Shown: piece after piece, positions 45,109-55,828 of the stretch
How the letters are laid out: each line of letters starts with the position of its first letter
How positions within the stretch are numbered: position 1 is the first letter of the stretch
NCBI GenBank assembly: GCA_944325005.1
Contig: CALUYO010000001.1
Coordinates: forward strand, 269,646 to 333,645
Direction: 5' to 3'
Length of the DNA stretch: 64,000 nt
Origin: Candidatus Gastranaerophilales bacterium
GTDB lineage: Bacteria; Cyanobacteriota; Vampirovibrionia; Gastranaerophilales; Gastranaerophilaceae
Notes under the pieces: generated by a model
The model's database searches: none
What the model saw: only the letters and a program-made list of their open reading frames with translations
What the model was told of the DNA's origin: nothing
Program-made: the position numbers and the translations under genes

Positions 45109-45150
45109 AGCCAGATTATACAATAAAAATATTTGTAGTAGTATATATTT

Positions 45151-46671
45151 ATGGTAAACAAAGTTACAACCGGAGCGGTAATAGGTTTGGAAGCATACAG
45201 GGTTTCAGTTGAAACCGATGTTTTAAACTCTCTTCCGTCTTTTTCGATTGTAGGGCTACCGGATACTGCAATTAATGAGGCCCGAGACAGAGTGCGTTCT
45301 GCAATAAAAAATTCGGGATTTACTTTTCCATCAAAAAAGGTTGTAATAAATTTGGCTCCGGCGGATTTAAAGAAAGAAGGCTCAAACTTTGACCTTCCTA
45401 TTGCTGTAGGTCTTCTTATCGAGGAAGGGGTTCTTGAGGAGGATAAAGTAAAAGATTATGCTTTTATCGGCGAGCTTTCTCTTGACGGAACTCTGCGCGG
45501 AGTAACAGGTGTTCTGCCATTAATTTTAGGTTTGAAAGATGCAGGAGTAAGAAATATTTTTGTACCTGCGGTTAACGCTGGAGAAGCTGTTCTTGCCGGT
45601 GATGTGAATATATTCGGAGCTGATTCTCTTGCAGATGTTGTAAATCATTTTGCTGATACCCGGATTAAACCTACTTTTGTTGATATAAATAATTATCTCT
45701 CTGAAAATGCAAAGGAAGATTATTTATATGATTTTAAAGATGTAAAAGGTCAGCAAAAAGCAAAACGTGCATTGGAAATTGCTGCTGCAGGCGGACATAA
45801 TATGCTTATGACAGGTTCTCCGGGGTCCGGTAAAACGCTTATGGCAAAATGTTTTGCATCAATTTTGCCGCCTTTAGAGTTATCAGAAGCTCTTGAACTT
45901 ACCAAAATATACAGTATTTGCGGGCTTTTATCCCAATCAGAACCTCTGATGACAAAACGTCCTTTTCGTGCAGTTCATCATACTGCATCGGCCAACGGTA
46001 TAATAGGCGGCGGCTCTAATCCAAAACCGGGAGAAATTACTCTTGCACACAGAGGAGTTTTGTTTCTTGATGAAATGGTTGAATTTCCAAGGAGTGTTCT
46101 TGAAGTTTTGCGTCAGCCTCTTGAGGATGGTGAAATTGTGATTTCAAGAACCAGACATTCTATAAAATATCCGGCAAAATTTATGCTTCTGGGGGCGATG
46201 AATCCTTGCCCGTGCGGTTATCTGGGCGATAAAGAAAAACAGTGTACATGCTCTGAATTTCAGATTAGCCGTTACCAATCAAGACTTTCAGGCCCCCTTC
46301 TGGATAGAATTGATTTGCACGTAGATGTCCCAAGACTTACCGCAGAGGAACTTTTGAATACTCAGCCGTCAAATGAAACATCAGCTAATATTCGACAACG
46401 TGTTGTAAGGGCTAGAAAAATTCAGGCTGAAAGATATCAAAACGATGGAATTTTAACGAATTCCGAACTTACATCGAAACTTATTAAAAAATATTGCATT
46501 ATTGATAAATCCGGTGCTGATATTCTGAAACTCGCTGCAGTAAAATACCAGCTGTCAGGCAGGCGCTATGACAGGATATTGAAACTTGCACGTACAATTG
46601 CAGATTTGGATGGCTCTAAAGATATTCGGCAGACACATCTGATGCAAGCTTTGCAGTATAGGATTAATTAA
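45151..46671 (+). CDS. comM: ComM/YifB family AAA+ ATPase (Mg-chelatase-like)
   Basis: ComM is a hexameric helicase that promotes branch migration of incoming DNA in natural transformation. 506 residues: an N-terminal Lon-like domain (about 1-170), Walker A TGSPGSGKTLMAKC, Walker B GVLFLDEMVEF, a sensor region, a zinc-like cluster CPCGYLGDKEKQCTC, and the C-terminal Mg-chelatase subdomain. No SD is visible; TAGTAT ends six bases before the ATG. With comF and the pilus genes this fits a competence set. Confidence 0.92.
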   Translation: MVNKVTTGAVIGLEAYRVSVETDVLNSLPSFSIVGLPDTAINEARDRVRSAIKNSGFTFPSKKVVINLAPADLKKEGSNFDLPIAVGLLIEEGVLEEDKVKDYAFIGELSLDGTLRGVTGVLPLILGLKDAGVRNIFVPAVNAGEAVLAGDVNIFGADSLADVVNHFADTRIKPTFVDINNYLSENAKEDYLYDFKDVKGQQKAKRALEIAAAGGHNMLMTGSPGSGKTLMAKCFASILPPLELSEALELTKIYSICGLLSQSEPLMTKRPFRAVHHTASANGIIGGGSNPKPGEITLAHRGVLFLDEMVEFPRSVLEVLRQPLEDGEIVISRTRHSIKYPAKFMLLGAMNPCPCGYLGDKEKQCTCSEFQISRYQSRLSGPLLDRIDLHVDVPRLTAEELLNTQPSNETSANIRQRVVRARKIQAERYQNDGILTNSELTSKLIKKYCIIDKSGADILKLAAVKYQLSGRRYDRILKLARTIADLDGSKDIRQTHLMQALQYRIN

Positions 46672-46676
46672 ATTTA

Positions 46677-47210
46677 TTAACCGGTTAAATTAAAAAAGCC
46701 GGCAATTAACCCGACAAGTGCAGAGACTCCTAAATAAAACAGGGGATCGCGTTTTTCAGTAATACTTGCAACAAATAATCCTGTGAGAAGTACCATGCCG
46801 AATAAATTTATACTGTTTATAAACATATCAACCCCTACCGCAGCCAAAAGTCCGCACCCGGCTGGTTTTAATGTATAAATTACCGATTGAACATATTTAT
46901 TATGTCTGAATTGTTCCAGAAGTTTTGAAATTATGATTATCAGAATAAGAGAAGGCAATATTACGGCAGTTGTTGCAATAAATGCTCCAACAATTCCGGC
47001 TGTTGTAAAACCTGCAAATGTTGCAACATTTACACCGACTGGGCCGGGAGTAATTGATGAAACCGCAATCATATCTGCAAGCTGTTTTGTGGTGTACCAT
47101 TTTTGAACATCCGCAATATGGTAAAGAAACGGCAGTGTTGCATAGCCTCCGCCGAATGAAAATAGTCCGATATGGAAAAATTCCAGAAATAATTTTAAAT
47201 ATATAATCAT
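46677..47210 (-). CDS. chromate transporter half, second subunit
   Basis: 177 residues with about five membrane segments. The CHR-domain motif is FSFGGGYATLPFL, followed by SSITPGPVGVNVATFAGF. It pairs with the gene just upstream; such short CHR proteins work as heterodimers equal to one full ChrA. ATG overlaps the stop of the partner. The actual substrate in an anaerobic gut-type bacterium may not be chromate. Confidence 0.85.
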   Translation of the reverse strand: MIIYLKLFLEFFHIGLFSFGGGYATLPFLYHIADVQKWYTTKQLADMIAVSSITPGPVGVNVATFAGFTTAGIVGAFIATTAVILPSLILIIIISKLLEQFRHNKYVQSVIYTLKPAGCGLLAAVGVDMFINSINLFGMVLLTGLFVASITEKRDPLFYLGVSALVGLIAGFFNLTG

Positions 47211-47767
47211 TCTTCCTTATCTCCGTATTCAATTTTCCTTTGATAGGGCAGCCATACTCCAATGAATATAGCAAGAATTATCAGTGCTGCAGGCGGTGCT
47301 TTAAAACATGCAGATAGTGTAAATGTTATGAAGAAAATCCAGCATGAAAATTTGTCAACCACACTTTTTCTCCACATTTCTTTAACGGCAAGATATATTA
47401 AAAGAACAACCCCGATACCTACGCCCCAGAATATGCTCTGGACAAATTTAAGTTTAACAACTTCTTCAAGAATCTTTGCAATTAAAATTATTGAGATAAA
47501 TGCCGGCATGACAATTCCTAAAGTTGCAGCAATTGCTCCCGGTGTTTTTTTTAGTTTATACCCTACAAATATTGCGGTGTTTGCTGCAATAATTCCCGGT
47601 ACACTCTGGCCTAACGCATAATATTCACAAAGTTCATCATCATCAATCCAATCTCTTTTATCAACAAGTTCAGACTGTAAAAGAGGTAATATTACATATC
47701 CGCCTCCGAGTAGTAAAGTCCCGACTTTGAAAAAAGTTTTGAATATCTGATATAATGTCTTTTCCAT
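47207..47767 (-). CDS. chromate transporter half, first subunit
   Basis: 186 residues, again about five membrane segments, with the CHR motif LLGGGYVILPLL and ALGQSVPGIIAANTAIFVGY. It is the partner of the next gene (4-base overlap). I start at ATG 47767: a TATAAT at 47779-47774 lies exactly six bases before it and there is no SD, so the message should be leaderless. A longer open frame upstream is not supported. Confidence 0.85.
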   Translation of the reverse strand: MEKTLYQIFKTFFKVGTLLLGGGYVILPLLQSELVDKRDWIDDDELCEYYALGQSVPGIIAANTAIFVGYKLKKTPGAIAATLGIVMPAFISIILIAKILEEVVKLKFVQSIFWGVGIGVVLLIYLAVKEMWRKSVVDKFSCWIFFITFTLSACFKAPPAALIILAIFIGVWLPYQRKIEYGDKEE

Positions 47768-47836
47768 AAGTATATTATATAACAAGCATTTATTTTTATT
47801 TTTATCCGGGTTGAAAATTTTTACACTGTGATAAAT

Positions 47837-47992
47837 AATGCCGTAATGTTTGCGACCGCAGAACATGGAGATGATTCAGGTTGGATTAGCAACAAAGCAA
47901 TAGAAACTACAAGTACAGTAAAACATGCAACATTCTGTACAAAACTGCTTCAAATGAATGTCCGGAAGTTTACGGATGATTTGCCCTGGTAA
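47837..47992 (+). pseudogene. 3' remnant of a prepilin-like gene
   Basis: The frame ending at TAA 47990 reads NNAVMFATAEHGDDSGW... and finishes FCTKLLQMNVRKFTDDLPW, which matches the C-terminal pattern of prepilin locus 5 (CGRLIEVNGWKIPDNYPW). There is no prepilin signature, start codon or SD in front. It is a promoterless tail fragment beside a terminator. Confidence 0.55.
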
Positions 47993-48027
47993 AAAAGAAA
48001 CCGGATTTTTCCGGTTTCTTTTTTTAA
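47993..48027 (-). terminator. terminator of the atp genes
   Basis: AAGAAACCGGA-TTTT-TCCGGTTTCTT stem flanked by A and T runs, overlapping the atpC stop. It can work in both directions. Confidence 0.85.
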
Positions 48028-48416
48028 TTATTTAATGTCGCTTTTAATCTTGCCATTGCTCTGGCTATAGCGGCTTCTGCTCTTTTTGCATCTATTGCTG
48101 CATGACTATCGGCTAATCTTGCCTGCGCACGTTTTAATGCTTCTTTTGCGCGGGTTACATCAATTTCATCACCGCATTCTGCTGTTGTTGTAAGGATTAA
48201 TGCTTCATCATTTTTAAACTGCAAAACTCCACCCATAGTTGTGAAGAATTTCGCATCATTTCCCTGAACAACCTTAGTAACTCCTATATCCAGAGCAGCC
48301 ATGACCGGAACGTGATTTTTTAATATACCTATTTCACCATCTGTGGTTTTTGTGTATATTTCGTTTACGTCATCATCAAAGACAACTCTTTCATGTGTAA
48401 TTATTTTTAAGTGCAT
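48024..48416 (-). CDS. atpC: ATP synthase epsilon subunit
   Basis: Central-stalk regulatory subunit of F1. 130 residues: the beta-sandwich (MHLKIITHERVVFDDDVNEI, GEIGILKNHVPVMAAL) and the C-terminal helical hairpin rich in Ala, Lys and Arg, which in other bacteria can block hydrolysis. It lies 7 bases after atpD. The rest of the F1Fo operon is not in the window, so atpD-atpC is a separate unit here, as in cyanobacteria. Confidence 0.95.
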   Translation of the reverse strand: MHLKIITHERVVFDDDVNEIYTKTTDGEIGILKNHVPVMAALDIGVTKVVQGNDAKFFTTMGGVLQFKNDEALILTTTAECGDEIDVTRAKEALKRAQARLADSHAAIDAKRAEAAIARAMARLKATLNN

Positions 48417-48423
48417 AATTCAC

Positions 48424-49848
<1,425 letters not shown>

Positions 49849-49961
49849 TTATAAATTTATTATAATACAAGAAAAAAAAATAACAAATGTGTTAATGTAA
49901 AATTTGTTTATATTACACTAGCAAAAATTTTTTTTCTCATGTATTATTACCTTCATAATAA

Positions 49962-50837
49962 ATGTATATGGATGATGCAATGCAATTATTAATTGACAAA
50001 GAACTAAACTCTGATGATAAGATATTGAAGCCGGACTTCAACTCCAAATCAGGCCGAGAGCTTCTGGCGTTTTATCTTCAAACAAAATTTAAACAAATTC
50101 TTTCTTATGATAAACGATGCCCGAGTCCTATATTTAAAGAGGTAAATCCAACTTTTATTTCAAGGTTTACAAAGCGTCTGATAAATAATCCTTCAAAACG
50201 TTTTTTAATAGGGATAACTGGGGAATCTGCATCGGGGAAATCGACTATATGCCGTGAAATTAAAAATATTATAGAACAGCTTTCTCTACCGGTATCAGTA
50301 TTAAGTACGGACAATTATTTCAACGATATATCTGCTTTAATTAAAAAATACGGGAGTTTTGATAATTTAACGGATAACGGTTATGATATCGATGCTCCTG
50401 AAAGTTTTCAGCTGAATTTATTAAAAAAAGATTTAGAGTCTCTTGCACAGGGAAATTCTATAATGGCTCCAAAATATGTGCCTAACGGAACTGGTGTTTC
50501 AATTCCAAATTCTTTAAAGATTAACTCCGATAAAGTTGTTGTCGTTGAGGGAATTGCAACAATGTACAGGGATGTAAAAGATGTGTTTGATATAAAAATA
50601 TATATAGAAACAGAAAATGATATCAGGCGTGAAAGATTTATAAGAAGAGCAAAAGCCGAACGTAATCAAAATGAAGAAAATGCTGTTAAACAGTGGGAAT
50701 ATCTGCTTAGTGCCGGTGAAAAATATGTACTTCCCGGACGAGATTATGCCGATTTTGTAATAGATGGTAATTCGGATTTAAAATATTTTGATCAAATTTT
50801 GGAATACATTCATACTATAACCAATAATTTTCAATAA
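49962..50837 (+). CDS. uridine kinase/phosphoribulokinase-family protein
   Basis: 291 residues. A P-loop GITGESASGKSTICREI at about 84-100, DNYFNDIS, DAPESFQLNLL and VVVEGIATMYRD match the uridine kinase family, which makes UMP or CMP from nucleosides. An 80-residue N-terminal extension is unusual, so the substrate may differ. There is no SD; a TATTAT lies 14 bases before the first ATG, so the leader is very short. Confidence 0.75.
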   Translation: MYMDDAMQLLIDKELNSDDKILKPDFNSKSGRELLAFYLQTKFKQILSYDKRCPSPIFKEVNPTFISRFTKRLINNPSKRFLIGITGESASGKSTICREIKNIIEQLSLPVSVLSTDNYFNDISALIKKYGSFDNLTDNGYDIDAPESFQLNLLKKDLESLAQGNSIMAPKYVPNGTGVSIPNSLKINSDKVVVVEGIATMYRDVKDVFDIKIYIETENDIRRERFIRRAKAERNQNEENAVKQWEYLLSAGEKYVLPGRDYADFVIDGNSDLKYFDQILEYIHTITNNFQ

Positions 50838-50924
50838 ATGTAAATAAAAATTATATACTTTTTGGTCTTAAAAATACTGTTTTTTCAAGCTTTTTATTTA
50901 GAAGTCTTAATACTTTTGACTTTT

Positions 50925-50953
50925 TTGCCATTTGTTAAAAAATATGATATAAT
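50925..50953 (+). promoter_or_regulatory. strong promoter of the pilP-pilQ-pilB-pilC cluster
   Basis: TTGCCA at 50925-50930, a 17-base spacer, and extended -10 TGA-TATAAT at 50948-50953. This is the best promoter near the pilus cluster and leaves a leader of about 105 bases before the GTG at 51067. Confidence 0.75.
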
Positions 50954-50972
50954 AATAATTAATTATTATTAT
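50949..50972 (+). promoter_or_regulatory. 24-bp perfect palindrome over the pil promoter start
   Basis: Every base from 50949 to 50972 pairs across the centre at 50960/50961. It consists only of A and T, overlaps the -10 box and covers the expected start point, so a repressor could bind there. In AT-rich DNA a chance origin is possible. Confidence 0.45.
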
Positions 50973-51066
50973 GTAAATTTCTTTAATTAAATACACTAAA
51001 TAACTGATACGGTAATAATTATATTTTACTATAATAAAACAGGATATAATTAGAAATAGGTGGCAA

Positions 51067-51786
51067 GTGAGTAGAAATTTTATTGACAGATTTTATGAAG
51101 AAGATAGCAAGGACCGCTTTTGGAGCCTGAATAAAAAAATAGGCGCAGGACTGGTTGTATTGTTGCTTACAATTATTATGATAAATACGACCGGTTGCAC
51201 ACAAAATGGTTCCGAAGATATTACAACAACTCCTGAAGCAGCTCCTGCGGAAGCTCCTCAGGATACTGTAAAAACGGGAAATGACGGCGTAAATGCTGCA
51301 ATTGCCCCGGATAGTACAGGTGTTACACCAGATAATATTGTTGATATGGAAAAGGATGAGAAAAATAGTACATCAACGGTTTCAATGTCTGTTGAAGATA
51401 TGGGCAGATCTGATCCGTTCTTGCCTGATAGCGAAAAAGTTGTTGTTAAACCGAAACCAAAATTTGCAAATGATCTTGTTCCGCCTCCTGAGATGATTAC
51501 TGTCGACACAACTGCAACAGAAGTTATGACTACAAAAATCTCAGGAATTATGTTTGATAAATTTAACCCTTCTGCAATATTGAATATTAACGGGACTGAC
51601 TATCTTGTCAGGTCCGGTGATATCGTAAACGGATATAAAATATTGTCTATAGGTAAAGATATGGTAACCGTACAATATGGTTCAAACGTTTATAAAGCCA
51701 GCGTTGGTGAACTATTTACCGGTGATGGTATAAATTACAATACAGTTTCAAATCTTCAAAATAAATTTGGCGGACGTAAGAATTAA
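51067..51786 (+). CDS. type IV pilus protein, PilP-like
   Basis: A 239-residue protein with a GTG start after AGGTGG. Residues 1-26 are cytoplasmic and charged, then one hydrophobic segment ending in INTTGC, which could be a lipobox or a plain anchor. A long Pro/Thr/Asp linker follows. The C-terminal domain (about 150-225, ISGIMFDKFNPSAILNINGTDYLVRSGDIV) is a small beta fold like PilP, which links the PilMNO platform to the secretin. It is directly upstream of pilQ, as pilP usually is. Confidence 0.7.
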   Translation: MSRNFIDRFYEEDSKDRFWSLNKKIGAGLVVLLLTIIMINTTGCTQNGSEDITTTPEAAPAEAPQDTVKTGNDGVNAAIAPDSTGVTPDNIVDMEKDEKNSTSTVSMSVEDMGRSDPFLPDSEKVVVKPKPKFANDLVPPPEMITVDTTATEVMTTKISGIMFDKFNPSAILNINGTDYLVRSGDIVNGYKILSIGKDMVTVQYGSNVYKASVGELFTGDGINYNTVSNLQNKFGGRKN

Positions 51787-51835
51787 ACAGAAAACAAATA
51801 AACTATAAAATGTTAATTAATAACCAGGAGCAGAT

Positions 51836-53791
51836 ATGAATAATAAAATTTCAAGAAAAATTATTGCAAGTTTAATGTTAGCATCATTTATTTTTTCGAA
51901 TAGCATGTTAACAGTTTCAGCAATGGAAAATGCCGGTGTTGTTCAGTATGGAAGCGACACCATAAAACCGGAATTAAGAGATGAACAGAATGAGTATTCT
52001 CTTAAACTTAAGGGAGATGTAAGTTTTATAAAAGAAAACCCTCTTATAAGTATTAGCTTAAGGGATTCTGATGTAAAACAGGTTCTAAGAATGTTCGCCG
52101 ATAAAGCAGGAATGAATATTGTATTTCATAACACAGTTTCAGGAACAGTAACTCTTGATCTTGTTGATGTCCCACTTAATACTGCTTTTGATATGGTTAT
52201 GGAAATTAATGATCTTAATTATGTTGTAGAAGATAAAACAATAATTGTAGCTAAGGCAGGTGCAAGCGGTTTTAATTTTGCAAAACAGGATATGACTTTG
52301 ATTCCTGTTAAATATATAAGTGCAGCTGCACTTGCAGACTTTTTGAATAAGAATATTTATGCAATGCATAAACCCGGGCTGTCAGATACCGATATCGTTA
52401 CAACTAATCCGGTTACAAATGAACTGATAGTATTTGGAACAAAAAATGATGTTGCTATTGCTAAAAAAGTAGTAGAACAGTTTGATAAAAAACCTCAAAC
52501 AGCAACGTTTAAAGTAAATCATACAACTCCTGCAGAAATGGCAGATATGATTTGTAATATGTTACTGCCTGCATCTTCAGGTGCTTCTTCATCCGGAGGT
52601 GGAGGCGGTGGCGGGGCGCCTTCTGGCGGTGCAAATGACTCGAGTGTTCCAGTAGGCGGTGACAGCGGTTCTTCAACTGGCGGCGCTGCAGGTATTATGA
52701 CCGGTGCGGCTGCCGGTAGTACAAGTAGTGGCGGCGGCGGTAGTTCCGGAGGAGGTGGAAGTACCGGAGGAGGCGGTTCTAGCATGGCTCTTAATGCAGG
52801 TACTGTTGCCTGTACTCTTGATGGACAGTTGAATGGATCAATTTCTTCATTCGGTTTGCAAAACTTGTCTGTAGCATATTATTCACAACTTGGAACTATT
52901 AATGTTATAGGCGGTTCAGAAAAACAGATTGAAATGATAAGAGATTTCATTACAGAAACTGATAAAAAACAACCGCAAGCGTACCTTGAAGTTGCAATTA
53001 TTGAACTTAATGAAGAAGGAAGCAAGAGTTTACAGAATAACTGGACATTCTTAAGTAATACATTCTCTGCAACATTTGACGGTGAGACAACAAGAACAGA
53101 TCCTATGCATCCGATATTCTTGAAAGGTAATGGATATGAAGTATGGGATATTTCAAGTGAAGAGCCTGAGCTTATAAGTACATTAACTCCTTTCCATGGA
53201 CCTGTTAATATTTCATATGCTATTAATTACCTTGTAAGAAATGCTAAAGGGCGTATTGTTTCAAATCCTAAAATCCTGATAACAAATGGTGAGGAAGCGA
53301 CTATAGATATAACTCAAGATTATATTGAATCAACAGAAACAGAGCAGAGTGCATATACAGGCGGTACTCTTGCCACCAGAACTTATAATATAGGCAGTGA
53401 TGCCGGTATTAAGGTTGGTATAACTCCATTTATAAGTCCTGATGGGTATGTTACTCTGAACATAACTCCAGAATACGCAACTATATTGAGTCAGGTTACG
53501 GCTCAAGATGAAGGTGGGCAATATATTGCAGCTACTTTGTTATCTCGAAGAAATTTAGATCTGAAAAATATAAGAATTAAAGATGGAGAAACTCTTGTTA
53601 TAGGCGGCTTGATTAATGAAGAAGAACAAAAAACTATAGGTAAGGTGCCAATATTGGGAGATATTCCATTAATCGGAACATTGTTCAGATCTACATCATC
53701 AACTAAGAAGAAAAACGAAATGGTAATTATGATTACTCCAAAAATTGTTACCGATACGGAAGATGCTGTTGGAAATACTGAAACGTTATAG
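51836..53791 (+). CDS. pilQ: type IV pilus secretin PilQ
   Basis: Outer-membrane ring through which the pilus leaves. 651 residues: a signal peptide (about 1-30), an N0/STN domain (about 65-140, PLISISLRDSDVKQVLRMF), an N1-type domain to about 235, then a Gly/Ser-rich linker of about 75 residues (245-320), and the secretin beta-domain ending DGETLVIGGLINEEEQKTIG and VPILGDIPLIGTLFR. The linker is unusual in length and composition. SD AGGAG. The gene lies between pilP-like and pilB. Confidence 0.92.
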   Translation: MNNKISRKIIASLMLASFIFSNSMLTVSAMENAGVVQYGSDTIKPELRDEQNEYSLKLKGDVSFIKENPLISISLRDSDVKQVLRMFADKAGMNIVFHNTVSGTVTLDLVDVPLNTAFDMVMEINDLNYVVEDKTIIVAKAGASGFNFAKQDMTLIPVKYISAAALADFLNKNIYAMHKPGLSDTDIVTTNPVTNELIVFGTKNDVAIAKKVVEQFDKKPQTATFKVNHTTPAEMADMICNMLLPASSGASSSGGGGGGGAPSGGANDSSVPVGGDSGSSTGGAAGIMTGAAAGSTSSGGGGSSGGGGSTGGGGSSMALNAGTVACTLDGQLNGSISSFGLQNLSVAYYSQLGTINVIGGSEKQIEMIRDFITETDKKQPQAYLEVAIIELNEEGSKSLQNNWTFLSNTFSATFDGETTRTDPMHPIFLKGNGYEVWDISSEEPELISTLTPFHGPVNISYAINYLVRNAKGRIVSNPKILITNGEEATIDITQDYIESTETEQSAYTGGTLATRTYNIGSDAGIKVGITPFISPDGYVTLNITPEYATILSQVTAQDEGGQYIAATLLSRRNLDLKNIRIKDGETLVIGGLINEEEQKTIGKVPILGDIPLIGTLFRSTSSTKKKNEMVIMITPKIVTDTEDAVGNTETL

Positions 53792-53810
53792 AATATAATA
53801 CAAATTAGAA

Positions 53811-55820
53811 ATGAATGAACTATTAAACAGGCTAAAAAACAGTGTCAATATACAGATACTGAACAAAGTAAATAATACACTATTGGAACAATATAAATTT
53901 GTTCCAATTAGTGTTAAAGATAATTTCCTGTTTGTTGCTATTAATTCATCTTCTGATAAAGAGGTTATAAATCTTAAGCTAAAGGAATTTTTTCCGCAGC
54001 AGGTAAAGTTTATTCAGGTTCCTGATCAGGATTTATATGATTTAATTGCAAGTCTTAAGCAGGATTTGCAAAAAGATTCTACGGATGATGGTACTTCAAA
54101 GCAGGTAAGACTCGGTGAACTCCTTGTTCAAAAGGGTTATATTAATGATGTACAGCTTTTGCAGGCTCTTGCCGAAAGTAAACGTCAGAAGATACCTATA
54201 GGTTCGACTTTATTTAAGCTCGGGTTTATTACTCTTGAACAGTTGAAAGAAATTCTTCACCTTCAAACGGGTTATGATCTTGTTACGCCTGAACAGTTGG
54301 CTTCTCAGGAAAAATTTATTAAAATTCTTCCTGAAGACTTTATTAAAACTAATAAGATTATTCCTATTTCATCTGACGGCAAGACGTTAATTCTCGGTGT
54401 TGTTACGCCGGTTAAACCTGATGTCTTAAAAGATATTATTTATTTGACCGGGCAAAATCCAAAACAGCTTCTGATGACTCATTATGAGTTTGAGAACTCC
54501 CTGAATACTTTCTTCAGTGAACAAAAGAAAGAAACTGAAAAAGTAATTAAACAAATCGAGAGTGAAGCTGAAGAATTTGAGGTTGAAGAATCTCTTGCCG
54601 ACATGGTTGACAAACAGCTGAAAGATTCTACAGGATCTGTTGCAAAATTTGTTAACCAGATTATTACGAATGCTATTGATAATAAAGTATCTGATATTCA
54701 CATTGAACCGCGACTTTCTGGTTATATTGTCAGATACAGAAAAGACGGTATGCTGCAGAAAGTTCTTGATATTCCTCCTAAAGTAGAAACATCTGTTATT
54801 GCACGTTTCAAGGTTTTGTCAAGAATGAATATTGCCGAACATAGACGCCCGCAGGACGGTACATTTTCAATAAAATATAAGAACGGATCTTATGATTTCC
54901 GTATTAACACACTTCCGGTATCAGGTAAGGAAAAGGTTTGTATCCGTGTACTCGCTCCGGCTGTAAGCTTGAATGCCGAAGATAAAAATATTAAACTCAT
55001 TGGCGGAAGCGATGAAGATATTGCTAAAATTAAAAATATGGTAAGCTGCCCGAACGGTATTATATTAACATCCGGTCCCACAGGTTCAGGTAAAACAACA
55101 ACACTTTATTCTGTATTAAAGAGTTTGAATGATGAAGATGTTAATATTACAACGATTGAGGATCCTATAGAAATTAAACTTGAAGGTATTAATCAGTCCC
55201 AAATTAACGCTAAAGCGGGTATTACATTTGCTTCCTGTATGCGTGCTATTTTAAGGCAGGACCCTGATATCATACTTGTTGGTGAAATTCGTGACTATGA
55301 AACTCTGGAAATTGCTATTTCTGCTGCTTTGACAGGTCACCTTGTATTAAGTACCGTTCACACGAACTCTGCAGCTGCAACTGTCACACGTTTAATTGAA
55401 ATGGGTGCTAAGGATTATCTTGTATCTTCAACTTTATCTGGTGTAATCGCTCAACGTCTGGTGAGAAGGCTTTGCGATGACTGCAAAGAGGAATATTTTG
55501 CGACACATGATGAGGCAAGACAAATTATTGCTAATGAAGAAGAAATTCAAAAATTTATGCAAAAGCCGATTTATCGTGCAAGAGGATGTAACAAATGCGG
55601 TTTTACCGGCTATAAAGGCAGACTTGGCGTATATGAAATAATGCAGATAAATAAGGAAATTAAAAAACTGGTTGCGATGGGGGCTCATGATTTGGAAATA
55701 GAAGAAGCTGCTGTGAAAAACGGTATGAAGACTCTTAACCAGTCGTGTTTAGCTCATATACTTAATGGAATGACTACTATTGATGAATTCGTAAGGGTTC
55801 TCGGTGTGGTTAACGAATAG
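53811..55820 (+). CDS. pilB: type IV pilus extension ATPase PilB
   Basis: Hexameric ATPase that drives pilus assembly from the cytoplasm. 669 residues with an N-terminal MshEN-type region (about 95-230), Walker A GPTGSGKTTTLYSVL, Asp box TIEDPIE, Walker B RQDPDIILVGEIRDYETLE, His box TGHLVLSTVHTNSAA, and a tetracysteine zinc site (CDDC...CNKCGF). No retraction ATPase PilT is in this window. pilC follows after 8 bases. Confidence 0.95.
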   Translation: MNELLNRLKNSVNIQILNKVNNTLLEQYKFVPISVKDNFLFVAINSSSDKEVINLKLKEFFPQQVKFIQVPDQDLYDLIASLKQDLQKDSTDDGTSKQVRLGELLVQKGYINDVQLLQALAESKRQKIPIGSTLFKLGFITLEQLKEILHLQTGYDLVTPEQLASQEKFIKILPEDFIKTNKIIPISSDGKTLILGVVTPVKPDVLKDIIYLTGQNPKQLLMTHYEFENSLNTFFSEQKKETEKVIKQIESEAEEFEVEESLADMVDKQLKDSTGSVAKFVNQIITNAIDNKVSDIHIEPRLSGYIVRYRKDGMLQKVLDIPPKVETSVIARFKVLSRMNIAEHRRPQDGTFSIKYKNGSYDFRINTLPVSGKEKVCIRVLAPAVSLNAEDKNIKLIGGSDEDIAKIKNMVSCPNGIILTSGPTGSGKTTTLYSVLKSLNDEDVNITTIEDPIEIKLEGINQSQINAKAGITFASCMRAILRQDPDIILVGEIRDYETLEIAISAALTGHLVLSTVHTNSAAATVTRLIEMGAKDYLVSSTLSGVIAQRLVRRLCDDCKEEYFATHDEARQIIANEEEIQKFMQKPIYRARGCNKCGFTGYKGRLGVYEIMQINKEIKKLVAMGAHDLEIEEAAVKNGMKTLNQSCLAHILNGMTTIDEFVRVLGVVNE

Positions 55821-55828
55821 GAGAAATA

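Noticed and set aside
52519..52785. Proline-rich open frame on the minus strand
   Set aside because: Antisense of the Gly/Ser linker of pilQ; no SD or promoter.
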